This document shows, in pieces, positions 17,801 to 25,910 of a stretch of DNA of 32,452 nt. The notes below the pieces were generated by a model, which saw only the letters and a list, made by a program, of their open reading frames with translations, searched no databases and had not been told where the DNA came from. Source of the stretch: Chitinophagales bacterium. GTDB taxonomy: Bacteria > Bacteroidota > Bacteroidia > Chitinophagales > Chitinophagaceae. The position numbers and the translations under genes were made by a program. Location of the stretch: contig JAGVCC010000338.1 in the NCBI GenBank assembly GCA_020059395.1, forward strand, positions 1-32,452. The letters are read 5' to 3'. Numbering within the stretch: the stretch's first letter is position 1; each line of letters opens with the position of its first letter.

Positions 17801-20591
17801 AAACCGGAGATGCTGGTGTATAGTCAATTACTGGTAAATCTTTAACTGTTAAAATAGCGGCAGCTGAATTTGCAGCCGGAGGACAAGTGCCTGAAACCAC
17901 CACACGGTAGCGATAGTTGTTCATGGCAGTTGTGGTTGGCGTAACAGTTAAAGTGGCAGTTGTTACACCTGAATATGGAGCACCGTTGTTCAGGTTAGTC
18001 CATGTAACACCTGCATCAGTGCTCAGCTGCCATCTATATGTAATACCTGCACCAGTTGCAGAAGCAGTAAATGTAGCTGGTTGGCCAGCACAAACAGATA
18101 TGCTTGCTGGCGGAACAGTAATTGCTGGTAACTGGTTAACATTAATAGTTAATGAGGCAGTAGTTTGACAACCGCCTGGGGCTGTTGCCAATACTGTGTA
18201 AGTTGTAGTTTGCATTGGAGATGCAGCCACGGGAACAGTAGTGGTTGTGCTTAAACCAGACGATGGCGTCCAGTAATAAGTGTATCCACCGGGCAATGGT
18301 GCCGCTGGTACATTAAACCTTATGCTCCATCCACCGCTAATAGAACCTAAATCGCCGCCAACATCATCAACTGCATATAGATTCCAGTTACCGTTTACAT
18401 TAGCTGCACTTCCAAATAAAGAAAGAGAAGGAGCAGCTTGCGTAACAGAACCAGGACCAGGAGCAATCCATGTATCTGGTGTACCACTATTGGTTGGCCT
18501 GTATGTTCCAGTTGGATTAGCTGCGGTTGTACTCATTACAGCACCTGCATCGCTAAATGTATAAGTAGCATTTGTTACAGCATTTCCACCACCAACATCA
18601 GACATCAATACAACATTTTGTCCGGTTGGAGATTGAACCAGTACGTCAACATCATTACTCCAGGTATGGTTGAAACCATTAAGTGTAACACTAACTACAG
18701 ATACACCTGTAGCAGGTAAACCACTTACTGCTATTGCAGATGGATATGGTGTAGCCGGACCTGAAGATGGTATTGCAATTGACCCTGTATTACTGAATAA
18801 CGGCAAAGCGGGAGCTCCTGTTACATTTAACAATGTAGGATCTCCGGCACAAAGTGTTGTGCTTGGATTTGAAGTAATCATTACAGGAGGAGTATTGGTA
18901 GCCAATACTGTTACCGTTGGGTTGCCACTGTTACCAGTACCCACACAACAAGGATTGTCTGATTGAACAACACTCACCAAAGTATATGAAGTGGTGACAG
19001 CAGGCGTTACAGGAATTAATGAACCACTAACGTAGTTAGTTACCGTAAATGCCGGGCCAACACTTGGCTGAATTCTTACATCGTATGCAGCACCATTACC
19101 ACCTGTAATATCAACTTTTAAGTTGGCAGTAGATCCTGTACAGGTAGTTATTGGTCCTGGAGTAAATGTGGTATAAACAACATCGTCAATACCAATATAA
19201 TCAGAATTAGCACCAGCCGGTCCACCGCTTTCTACAAAGTAGCGGAATGCTAAACGGCCAGATACACCGGCGTTAGGTAAACCAGATAATGTAACAGTGT
19301 ATTGAGTCCAGGCAGTTGGATAACCTGTACCTGTATAAGTAGGGTTAATATCAAGCAACAATGTTGTAAAATCACCCACACTTGTATTGCTTGTGCCAGC
19401 GTTAACACTTGTGCCATTAGTACTCATTCTTACCTGCAGCCTGTCAGGGAAAGTACCTGTGGTTGTTCTGGTAAAGAAAGAGAATCTGTCACCATTTTTA
19501 AGTGTTACGTTTGGCGTAAATAACCAGTTGCTAATAGTATTTGCACCGGTAGTATTATTAAAGTTAGCTGCGATATAGCCAGCACCACTATTAGCACCAA
19601 ACACCGCTGCATTACCTTGGAACCAACCAGTTGTACCAACCGGAGCGCTCAAATTTTGAGAAGCCCAGCCTGCTGGTAAAGGAACTACAGTATTAAATGT
19701 TTCGCTAAAAACGTTTGTGGCCACTGGAACACCACCCGCCTGACTTAAGACAGATGAAGTTGGTGGAACACAGGGAGGAGGAGGCGCACAATTGATGCCT
19801 GTAACAGTAATGCGGTATGAAGGACATTCTACCAAGTTACCCACACCACTTGCCACAAGAACGATGGTTGCATTTGCAGCCAAATTAAATGAATATGTTA
19901 CAGCCGGAGCACCAACCGGAACACTTGTACCACCATCAGCAAGATAGTTTGTACATACGTTAGCTGCGCTAAAACTGCCCGAATAAGCTGTTACAAAAAC
20001 ATCACCTACCTGTCCCACATTTTCATATGTTACAGTAACACACTGGGTAGCACAGGTAAGATTTTGCATGGTGTAGCTGTCAAAATAAACCGGCCCGGTA
20101 CCGTTTGGTCCAGGGCAAGCTTTAGGAGCCGCACATGTTGAAATAACACCCAGGCGAGCAATACGGTTTGCAATTGTAGGATCTGAAGCTGTAAGGCTTC
20201 CGTCGAACACACAAGTTGCAGCCGTTAAACTTGCAGTGGGAGGAATGGTTGAAGACGTAAAGCTTTCGCCAGCTGCCACAGCAGACTGCATCTTTTCTGC
20301 ATATTTGGCATTGATTGCGGGCACGTCTGAAACGTTTGCTGCGCCGCTGGCATTTGCGGTGCCGGTGCCGCCAAATGCCTGTTGCACCAACGCCTTTTTA
20401 GGGCCTGATGCCGCCTGAGTCGCTGAGGATTCCTTCGGTCGTTCCGTAGGCAACCCTTTCTTAGCGCTCGCCGGTTTCTGTAATCCCTCTTGTGCAAAAG
20501 AGGCCATTACAGAAATGCTCAAAACAATACTCATCAGTAAAGTTTTGAACAGAAACACCTTAAAGTTTTTAAGTGTAGCTGTTTTTTGCAT
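14859..20591 (-). CDS. Large secreted protein (1910 aa): signal peptide, adhesin-like (choice-of-anchor J) domain, four proprotein-convertase P-like domains, Ig/PKD-like linkers and a C-terminal T9SS sorting domain
   Basis: Signal peptide MQKTATLKNFKVFLFKTLLMSIVLSISVMASFAQ. Adhesin-like GWFQGNAAVFGANSGAGYIAANFNNTTGANTISNWLFTPNVTL. Four segments ending GGWSIRF/TSWSITV/TSWSLRL/GGWNITF. C-terminal VFIYPNPNSGQFQVRY...GVYWIEVVDVNGNRLAIGRAEVLR. Confidence 0.88.
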   Translation of the reverse strand: MQKTATLKNFKVFLFKTLLMSIVLSISVMASFAQEGLQKPASAKKGLPTERPKESSATQAASGPKKALVQQAFGGTGTANASGAANVSDVPAINAKYAEKMQSAVAAGESFTSSTIPPTASLTAATCVFDGSLTASDPTIANRIARLGVISTCAAPKACPGPNGTGPVYFDSYTMQNLTCATQCVTVTYENVGQVGDVFVTAYSGSFSAANVCTNYLADGGTSVPVGAPAVTYSFNLAANATIVLVASGVGNLVECPSYRITVTGINCAPPPPCVPPTSSVLSQAGGVPVATNVFSETFNTVVPLPAGWASQNLSAPVGTTGWFQGNAAVFGANSGAGYIAANFNNTTGANTISNWLFTPNVTLKNGDRFSFFTRTTTGTFPDRLQVRMSTNGTSVNAGTSNTSVGDFTTLLLDINPTYTGTGYPTAWTQYTVTLSGLPNAGVSGRLAFRYFVESGGPAGANSDYIGIDDVVYTTFTPGPITTCTGSTANLKVDITGGNGAAYDVRIQPSVGPAFTVTNYVSGSLIPVTPAVTTSYTLVSVVQSDNPCCVGTGNSGNPTVTVLATNTPPVMITSNPSTTLCAGDPTLLNVTGAPALPLFSNTGSIAIPSSGPATPYPSAIAVSGLPATGVSVVSVTLNGFNHTWSNDVDVLVQSPTGQNVVLMSDVGGGNAVTNATYTFSDAGAVMSTTAANPTGTYRPTNSGTPDTWIAPGPGSVTQAAPSLSLFGSAANVNGNWNLYAVDDVGGDLGSISGGWSIRFNVPAAPLPGGYTYYWTPSSGLSTTTTVPVAASPMQTTTYTVLATAPGGCQTTASLTINVNQLPAITVPPASISVCAGQPATFTASATGAGITYRWQLSTDAGVTWTNLNNGAPYSGVTTATLTVTPTTTAMNNYRYRVVVSGTCPPAANSAAAILTVKDLPVIDYTPASPVCGGIAGVSGTQITAGSQLPPVPGTVTASSGTISVAIPEGTFPNPPATAAQNTINVAGIPANATITGVRVSTNITHPYVGDVVMVLKAPNGQVLNLDAILNATNNPGANFVNTVISSAGTTRLDAGTSPWTGTFRADLVGATFSAFGFTLAGGPVGFTPSVNTWPSLYSVPNGAWTLAMYDAGAPDLGTLTSWSITVDYTTPGGAGNPLTYTWSPAGGLYTESTATVPYVLGTQTPTVYAAPSTFQYYTITGTNSTTGCSNTATVLVNYMPPKPTITPSAVVMCATDTAVRLTSSTSTTLNSTFNSGTISVVVPDNNPAGATHTINASGIPANAVVTGAAVTFNMAHTWAGDVAIALRAPNNNVINLDYYLSASGGTGATTGFVNTVISSTGTAALSSGSNPYTGTFAADLAGAAAAPPGGPTGNIPNVTTWPAFFNSTNGNGAWTLAMRDGFAGDQGTLTSWSLRLTYTVGTPASPAMWSPAAGLFTNAAGTIPYVAGTQRDTVWAKPAATTTYSVTVNGIGPDATPTFSNNSAITINDGAVASPYPSAITVSGLPTSGARVQSVVLSGVNHTWSDDIDVVLQSPSGTNVTLMSDVGGTGIITNATYTFTSTGAAMSTTAANLTGTYRPTNNGAADTYPAPGPGALNDASPALASFTGNFNGAWRLFIVDDVFGDNGNVSGGWNITFAYPTVGCTSAATLVPVTVNIPASITAQPVNAVVCTDKVTSFTVTAAGTSPAHNWQYSTQNGNPGTWVTISNGGVFSGAATATLTITAPPVSMNGWLFRDSVKGAAPCGAAISNNARLTVNPLPAIVLGVAPYTRLFPGLKTTISSTVAPAAATYTWLRNGATVGGANASTLVVDVDGLGDYTLRVTDVNGCVNTSNMVTVSDSITGRVFIYPNPNSGQFQVRYHSAVNNVVLPRGINVYDARGKRISTQAYSIGAPYARMDVDLRNHGTGVYWIEVVDVNGNRLAIGRAEVLR

Positions 20592-20797
20592 AATTAAATG
20601 GTTTTAGTTTGTTTGATACCTTAATGAAAGCAGTATTTACTGGTTTTGGTTTGTGCAGTACAGTTAAGGCAGTAGAATTTTAAAGGTAAATAATTTTAAC
20701 TTAAAATTAGGCATCTACCCTTCTTTTTTTAAAAGATGTAAACTCCTGAAGGGCTCGGATTGTGGAAAAAATGTAAAAAACAGCAGGATTCAGTTGC

Positions 20798-21472
20798 TTA
20801 AGAATTGCCAACTGGCTGCAATGCCTGTAAAAGCAGTGGTGTAAAATTGCTTAGCGAGGCTATTCTAAGGTCGGCGGCATGAAAGCGGGTATCTTTTGCA
20901 TTTTTAGGTTCCGGCACCACAACACATTTCATACGGGCTGCCTTTGCAGCTATTAAACCATTAAAAGAGTCTTCGAAACAAATACACTGCAAAGGAAGAG
21001 CCTGCAACTGTGTAGCACAGTTTAAATAAACCTGCGGATGCGGTTTGCCATATGGTAAGTTTGCGGCAGAAGCAAAAACATGTATTTTCTTACGGATGCC
21101 TAATAAATCAACCACGGTATCAATTAAGTTTAAAGGCGACGATGAAGCTAGGCCTATTTTAAATTTTTGTGCCATAAAAAAATTAAAAATATACTCAACA
21201 CCCGGCATGGGTTTGCACTTTTGATGCACCAGATCAATCACCAGTTTGATGATTTGATTTTCGGCCGCTGCTACGTATTTTTCATCAACTTTATACATTG
21301 TAAACCACCATTGCAAAAACTCACGTGTACGTAACCCGGTGGTTGTGGCATACTGCGTCGGCGTAAGTCTAATATCGTATTCTTCAAAAACTTTTGTGGC
21401 TGCCTGCTCCCACAACGGTTCCGAGTCTATCAGCAACCCGTCCATATCAAAAATTACAGTGTTTATGTCCAT
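20798..21472 (-). CDS. HAD-superfamily phosphatase (hexitol/2-deoxyglucose-6-phosphatase-like)
   Basis: MDINTVIFDMDGLLIDSEPLWEQAATKVFEEYDI, GLASSSPLNLI, GKPHPQVYL, CICFEDSFNGLIAAKAA. The ATG at 21472 is preferred to the track start at 21478. Confidence 0.88.
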   Translation of the reverse strand: MDINTVIFDMDGLLIDSEPLWEQAATKVFEEYDIRLTPTQYATTTGLRTREFLQWWFTMYKVDEKYVAAAENQIIKLVIDLVHQKCKPMPGVEYIFNFFMAQKFKIGLASSSPLNLIDTVVDLLGIRKKIHVFASAANLPYGKPHPQVYLNCATQLQALPLQCICFEDSFNGLIAAKAARMKCVVVPEPKNAKDTRFHAADLRIASLSNFTPLLLQALQPVGNS

Positions 21473-21475
21473 ACA

Positions 21476-21483
21476 CAAATATA
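21476..21483 (-). promoter_or_regulatory. Putative -7 element TATATTTG almost abutting the HAD phosphatase start
   Basis: The reverse complement of CAAATATA is TATATTTG, only 3 nt before ATG 21472. No clear -33 element. Confidence 0.3.
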
Positions 21484-21519
21484 GCAGCCATGTTTTAAAA
21501 TGGGATTACTTAAATTGCA

Positions 21520-22314
21520 ATGACATTTACCAAAAAGATTGCAATGAGGCGCTGGCTTGCCAATGTTAAAGAGTGGAAAATTGTAAAAAGCACTATATAT
21601 GCTGTTGTTGGTGCGTTTAGTTACCCCGGCCTTAATCTTATAAATAAACTGCAGATAAACGGTACGGAGCATATACAAGACTTGCCTAAAAAAAATGTGC
21701 TGTTTGTAAGCAATCATCAAACCTATTTTGCCGATGTAATTACGTTTTTACACATTTTTTGTGCTGTGAGCTGGCGCAAAAAAAACAGGCTGGGCATTCC
21801 CTACTATTTATTGTGGCCCTTTACAAAAGTAAAGTATGTGGCTGCAGAAGAAACCATGAAAGCAAACTGGATAAGCCGTTTATTTACCCTTGCAGGCGCA
21901 TTAACTGTTAAACGTACCTGGCGTGCCGAGGGGCAAGAAGTAAGAAGAGGATTAGACCCGGCAGATACCCGTAAAATTGAAAGAGCATTACAAAATAACT
22001 GGGTAATAACTTTTCCGCAGGGTACCACCAAACCATTTGCACCGGGGCGTAAAGGCACTGCATTTATTATTAAACAGCACCAGCCAATTGTGGTGCCCGT
22101 AGTAATTAGTGGTTACTGGCGGGCTTTTAATAAAAAAGGGCTTAAGTTTAAAAAGAAAGGCACTCGGCTTTCGGTAACATTTAAAGCGCCATTACAAATT
22201 GATTATAACGATACCACCGAAAATATTTTAAACACAGTAATGGATGCTATTGAACAAAGCAAAAAATTTATGCTAAAAAGCAAACATCATTTAATGACGG
22301 TGATTGATAAATAA
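21520..22314 (+). CDS. 1-acyl-sn-glycerol-3-phosphate acyltransferase-like (PlsC family)
   Basis: VLFVSNHQTYFADV (NHQ-x4-D variant of the HX4D motif) and ITFPQGTTKPFAPGRKGTAFIIKQHQPIVVPVVISG. Confidence 0.85.
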   Translation: MTFTKKIAMRRWLANVKEWKIVKSTIYAVVGAFSYPGLNLINKLQINGTEHIQDLPKKNVLFVSNHQTYFADVITFLHIFCAVSWRKKNRLGIPYYLLWPFTKVKYVAAEETMKANWISRLFTLAGALTVKRTWRAEGQEVRRGLDPADTRKIERALQNNWVITFPQGTTKPFAPGRKGTAFIIKQHQPIVVPVVISGYWRAFNKKGLKFKKKGTRLSVTFKAPLQIDYNDTTENILNTVMDAIEQSKKFMLKSKHHLMTVIDK

Positions 22315-22316
22315 CG

Positions 22317-22835
22317 TTATTGCTGAAACAGGGCTTTCAGTTCATCAGCATCCTGCGCTTTCATTTTACCCCCTAATACCAAACGAAGCTGTCTTCTTCT
22401 TAATGCGCCGTCAAACAATTTTTTTTCTTCTTCAGTTTCTGCAATTACGGGTGGCACAGGCCGGGGTTTGCGGTTGGGATCAAGCGCTACAAATGTAAAA
22501 TACGCCTCGTTACTTTCATATTTATATTGATGTACACTGTCTTCGCCCCATACCTTTAAGTGTATTTCCATGCTGGTGTTAAAGGCCCGGCTTACTTTGG
22601 CTTCAATGTGTACTACATTCCCAATTTTAATTGGATTTTTAAACGAAAGATTATCTACAGATGCCGTCATGCTGGGAGCATTGCAGTGCTTGCCAGCAGC
22701 AATGCCTGCGGCAATATCCATCCAGTACATTAAACGGCCACCCATTAAATTACCAAATACGTTAGTGTCATTTGGTAACACCAGTTCATTCATTATAGTA
22801 AAACTTTCACTTGCTTTTTTTGCCTCTAATTCCAT
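22317..22835 (-). CDS. Acyl-CoA thioesterase (hotdog fold)
   Basis: NELVLPNDTNVFGNLMGGRLMYWMDIAAGIAAGKHCNAPSMTASVDNLSFKNPIKIGNVVHIEAKV. Confidence 0.9.
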   Translation of the reverse strand: MELEAKKASESFTIMNELVLPNDTNVFGNLMGGRLMYWMDIAAGIAAGKHCNAPSMTASVDNLSFKNPIKIGNVVHIEAKVSRAFNTSMEIHLKVWGEDSVHQYKYESNEAYFTFVALDPNRKPRPVPPVIAETEEEKKLFDGALRRRQLRLVLGGKMKAQDADELKALFQQ

Positions 22836-22864
22836 GTAATTATTTTTGTAAAGATACGCCGCTG

Positions 22865-23983
22865 CTATGGCGTGGTAAAATCAAATTCATACTGCTCATT
22901 TAAATAACGTTCACATTTTTTCCAGTAGGCAAAAAAAGAGGGATAATAACCAGTAACCTGAGGAAACATCCATTCATACTCTTCTGCCACACCTCTGTAA
23001 TGCATAAAAGCAGTATGTTTTTTATAATAAATTTGTTGTCCTTTGTACTTTGTTGCCAGTGTATCAAATTCACCAACAAAAATTTGCAGCCCTTTAATAT
23101 TTTTTGCCAACTCTAATACAAATAAAAGTACTTTTTCACTTACAGGATATTTACAAAAATGTGTTGGTTCCAGCAATAATACCCTGTTTGCTTTTTCATT
23201 TTTATGCCAAAGCGGATCTAAATTATAAGAGTTAAAAATAAGCAGCGGATAATCGTTTTCCAGCACAGGCACAACACTATGCGGTAAAACTGTTTGCAAT
23301 GCAATTTTTTCATGCTGTTGTAACACAGAAGGTATAGCTGCATCTGTTAAGGCCTCATAACTTGTATCTAAAAAAGTGTTCCGCTGATTGGTGTGTGTAT
23401 ACCGGTTAATATTCTCCTGATTACAATAATATTTTTTGCCCGATAAAGTACCGGCTACCCATTGCCAGCTTAAAGTATTGCTGGCAATATCACCATCTAA
23501 TAAGTGGTAATACATCCATTGCGAAGGCTGCAGCCAGTGTGCTTTTGCAATATTGCATATTATGCTGCTTACATACATGCGTACATGGTTGTGCATGTAG
23601 CCAGTGGCGTAAAATTCTTTAATAAGATTGTCAATTATTGATATGCCGGTTGCGGCATTAAGCACCGCAGTAATCATGTAGTGGTGCTGCGTCTGTAATT
23701 GCATATGTTTTAAATCTGTAAAAACTGCATTGCCTTTATTTTGCCATATACGTTGCCAGTACTCCCGCCATGCCAGCTCTTGTAAAAACTTTTGCACTTC
23801 ATAGGGTTTATGCTTTTGTAATACGTATTTTTTTATTTGCGCCAAACTAATTACGCCTCTTGAAATATATGGTGATAAATAACTTACATCACCATTAATA
23901 AAATTTCTTGTTTTGGCATATCGTACAGGCTGCAGCTTCTGCAACTGTTGGATTATTTCAGTATAGTCTGTTACAAAATTCAT
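22865..23983 (-). CDS. Photolyase/cryptochrome FAD-binding-domain protein lacking the usual N-terminal antenna domain
   Basis: FLQELAWREYWQRIWQNKG, MHNHVRMYVSSIICNIAKAHW, LLDGDIASNTLSWQWVAGTLSGKKYYCNQENINRYT. The FAD domain starts at the N-terminus and is followed by an alpha/beta-looking C-terminal region. Confidence 0.85.
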   Translation of the reverse strand: MNFVTDYTEIIQQLQKLQPVRYAKTRNFINGDVSYLSPYISRGVISLAQIKKYVLQKHKPYEVQKFLQELAWREYWQRIWQNKGNAVFTDLKHMQLQTQHHYMITAVLNAATGISIIDNLIKEFYATGYMHNHVRMYVSSIICNIAKAHWLQPSQWMYYHLLDGDIASNTLSWQWVAGTLSGKKYYCNQENINRYTHTNQRNTFLDTSYEALTDAAIPSVLQQHEKIALQTVLPHSVVPVLENDYPLLIFNSYNLDPLWHKNEKANRVLLLEPTHFCKYPVSEKVLLFVLELAKNIKGLQIFVGEFDTLATKYKGQQIYYKKHTAFMHYRGVAEEYEWMFPQVTGYYPSFFAYWKKCERYLNEQYEFDFTTP

Positions 23984-24256
23984 TTACCGCTTGCTTATTT
24001 TATTGTGGCTAATGGTTTTTTGCAGGCTGCATTTAAAACGGCCCACAGCGTTATTTCTTAAAGCTGCATGTTTTGTTGTTCTGCCATTGGTACGTTTACG
24101 CCACATTTTAAAACTGCTGCTTTTCATTTGCTTTCGCATTAATTCAATTACTTCTTTTTCTTTAAGGCCAAACTGTATTTCAATAGCATCAAATGTGGTA
24201 CGGTCTTCCCAGGCCATTTCAATTATGCGGTCAATATCTTTTTCTGTTAATATCAT
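23984..24256 (-). CDS. TIGR03643/DUF2805 family protein
   Basis: [66 protein letters not shown]. The ATG at 24256 forms an ATGA overlap with the upstream DUF2256 stop; the track start at 24283 is less likely. Confidence 0.85.
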   Translation of the reverse strand: MILTEKDIDRIIEMAWEDRTTFDAIEIQFGLKEKEVIELMRKQMKSSSFKMWRKRTNGRTTKHAALRNNAVGRFKCSLQKTISHNKISKR

Positions 24257-24402
24257 TTGTGTAAATGTTTTGATGTGCGGCATTTATCGCTGCAATATCT
24301 TACTTCATCCCAAACAGCTGCCCATTTTTTGCGCCATGCAAAAGGGCGCTTGCATACAAGGCAGATTTTCTGTGGCAGGTTTTCTTTTTTTATTTGTTTC
24401 AC
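24253..24402 (-). CDS. DUF2256 family zinc-ribbon microprotein (49 aa, GTG start)
   Basis: Manual translation: [49 protein letters not shown], with CxxC and CxxxC. Not in the ORF track. It starts 6 nt after the upstream photolyase-like stop. Confidence 0.88.
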   Translation of the reverse strand: MKQIKKENLPQKICLVCKRPFAWRKKWAAVWDEVRYCSDKCRTSKHLHK

Positions 24403-24408
24403 TAAAAA

Positions 24409-25887
24409 TTATTTATCCAGCTGCTGCAAAAAATTTTCGGCAGCGGTTATATGTGCCTGTTGTTTTGATGCAGGCATTTTATCAAATGTTTTTATAAGCA
24501 TGCCCAGCCTTGGATTTTTTAAAAAGAAATTCCTGTGCACATGCATAAAACGCCAAAATAATCCATCCCACACATTGCACCATGCGCCTTTTTTATAATC
24601 ACTCATTTTAAGCAAATAATTGCTGCCGCTTATATAAGGCTTTGTGGTCATCAGGCCGCCATCGGCAAACTGCGTCATCCCATATACATTGGGCACCATC
24701 ACCCAATCATAACTGTCAACAAACAATTCCATAAACCATCTGTACACTTCATCCGGGTCAAACTCACAAAGCAGCATAAAATTGCCCAGCACCATCAGTC
24801 TTTCAATGTGGTGGCAATAGCCTGTTTCCAGCACTTTTTTTATGGTGTTATCTATAGGTTCAATGCCGGTGCTTCCTGTCCAAAACGATGCAGGAATTTT
24901 ACGACTAAACCCCCAATAATTTTTTGTACGCTGCTGCACACCCTCACGTGTGTAAACAATTTTTATAAACTCCCGCCAGCCAATTATTTGCCTTATAAAG
25001 CCTTCCAGTGAATTAAGGGGAATGTTATTTTTATTGGCAAACTGCAGCGTTGCGTCTATTATTTGCTGTGGGTTTAATAATCCAATGTTTAAAGCAGGCG
25101 TGAGAACGGCGTGGTTTAGATATTTTTCCTTGGCCACAAGTGCATCTTCATAAATACCAAAATCAAGCAGGCGGTTTTCTAAAAAATCATACAGCCAATT
25201 CTCTGCATCTTTAGATGTTACAGGATAAATAAAATTTGCAGTGCTGCCATAGTTATCTTTAAAATTTTCATTTACATACTCAATGGCAGCAGTAACATAT
25301 TTATTTGCTGCAGGAAATTTTAATGCAGGCGGTTGTAAGCCTGCAGGATACTTTTTGCGGTTATCTGCATCAAAGGTCCATTTACCACCAACCGGCTCGT
25401 TGTTAACTTCAATTAAAAGCTGCCGTTGTTTGCGCTGCTCAATATAAAAAGCAGTTTGAAAATATGTTTTCTTCTTTTCGAAGTAAGCAGCTCCTTCCTC
25501 TGCAGAATTTAAAAAATTAGGGCTGCGGTGTTTTTTAATGGCAACTTTATGTTTAGCGCAGGCAATGGCAATGCGTTTATAAAGCCAGTCATCGGCAACA
25601 TCACAAATATTAATTATTGTTATTTTTTGGCTGTGTAAATACGGTATCAGTTTTCTCACATCACTCAACCCACTTGCTGCTTCAATGTAATTTACGGTAA
25701 CATTATTTTTTTGTAATACTTCTTTATAAAACTGCATACTGGCCCGGTGCAATACCAATTTTTGTTTGTGAAAATTATAATGGTTGAAGAACAATACTTC
25801 TTCTATCAGATAAACAACACTATTTGGGGCTACAGCAGGATGCTGCTGAAACAACTGGTGGGGAAAAATTAAAACTGCCTCCTTCAT
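24409..25887 (-). CDS. COG3046 / FeS-BCP-type (prokaryotic 6-4) cryptochrome/photolyase family protein
   Basis: HHIERLMVLGNFMLLCEFDPDEVYRWFMELFVDSYDWVMVPNVYGMTQFADGGLMTTKPYISGSNYLLKMSDYKKGAWCNVWDGLFWRF; HHxxR motif present. Confidence 0.9.
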   Translation of the reverse strand: MKEAVLIFPHQLFQQHPAVAPNSVVYLIEEVLFFNHYNFHKQKLVLHRASMQFYKEVLQKNNVTVNYIEAASGLSDVRKLIPYLHSQKITIINICDVADDWLYKRIAIACAKHKVAIKKHRSPNFLNSAEEGAAYFEKKKTYFQTAFYIEQRKQRQLLIEVNNEPVGGKWTFDADNRKKYPAGLQPPALKFPAANKYVTAAIEYVNENFKDNYGSTANFIYPVTSKDAENWLYDFLENRLLDFGIYEDALVAKEKYLNHAVLTPALNIGLLNPQQIIDATLQFANKNNIPLNSLEGFIRQIIGWREFIKIVYTREGVQQRTKNYWGFSRKIPASFWTGSTGIEPIDNTIKKVLETGYCHHIERLMVLGNFMLLCEFDPDEVYRWFMELFVDSYDWVMVPNVYGMTQFADGGLMTTKPYISGSNYLLKMSDYKKGAWCNVWDGLFWRFMHVHRNFFLKNPRLGMLIKTFDKMPASKQQAHITAAENFLQQLDK

Positions 25888-25910
25888 GCATCACTAAACA
25901 AAAGCAACGC

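Noticed and set aside
15400-19578. Many + strand ORFs of 60-98 aa within the 1910-aa gene
   Set aside because: They are antisense shadows of a Gly/Thr/Ala/Val-rich repetitive protein; no recognisable domains or start context.
20681-20688. TACCTTTA (minus strand) as the promoter of the 1910-aa gene
   Set aside because: Imperfect -7 match and no TTTG at the expected -33 distance.
22865-23983. Photolyase-like gene as a truncated pseudogene
   Set aside because: The frame is intact, key FAD-domain motifs are present and it abuts TIGR03643 without a gap, which favours a functional short or rearranged protein.
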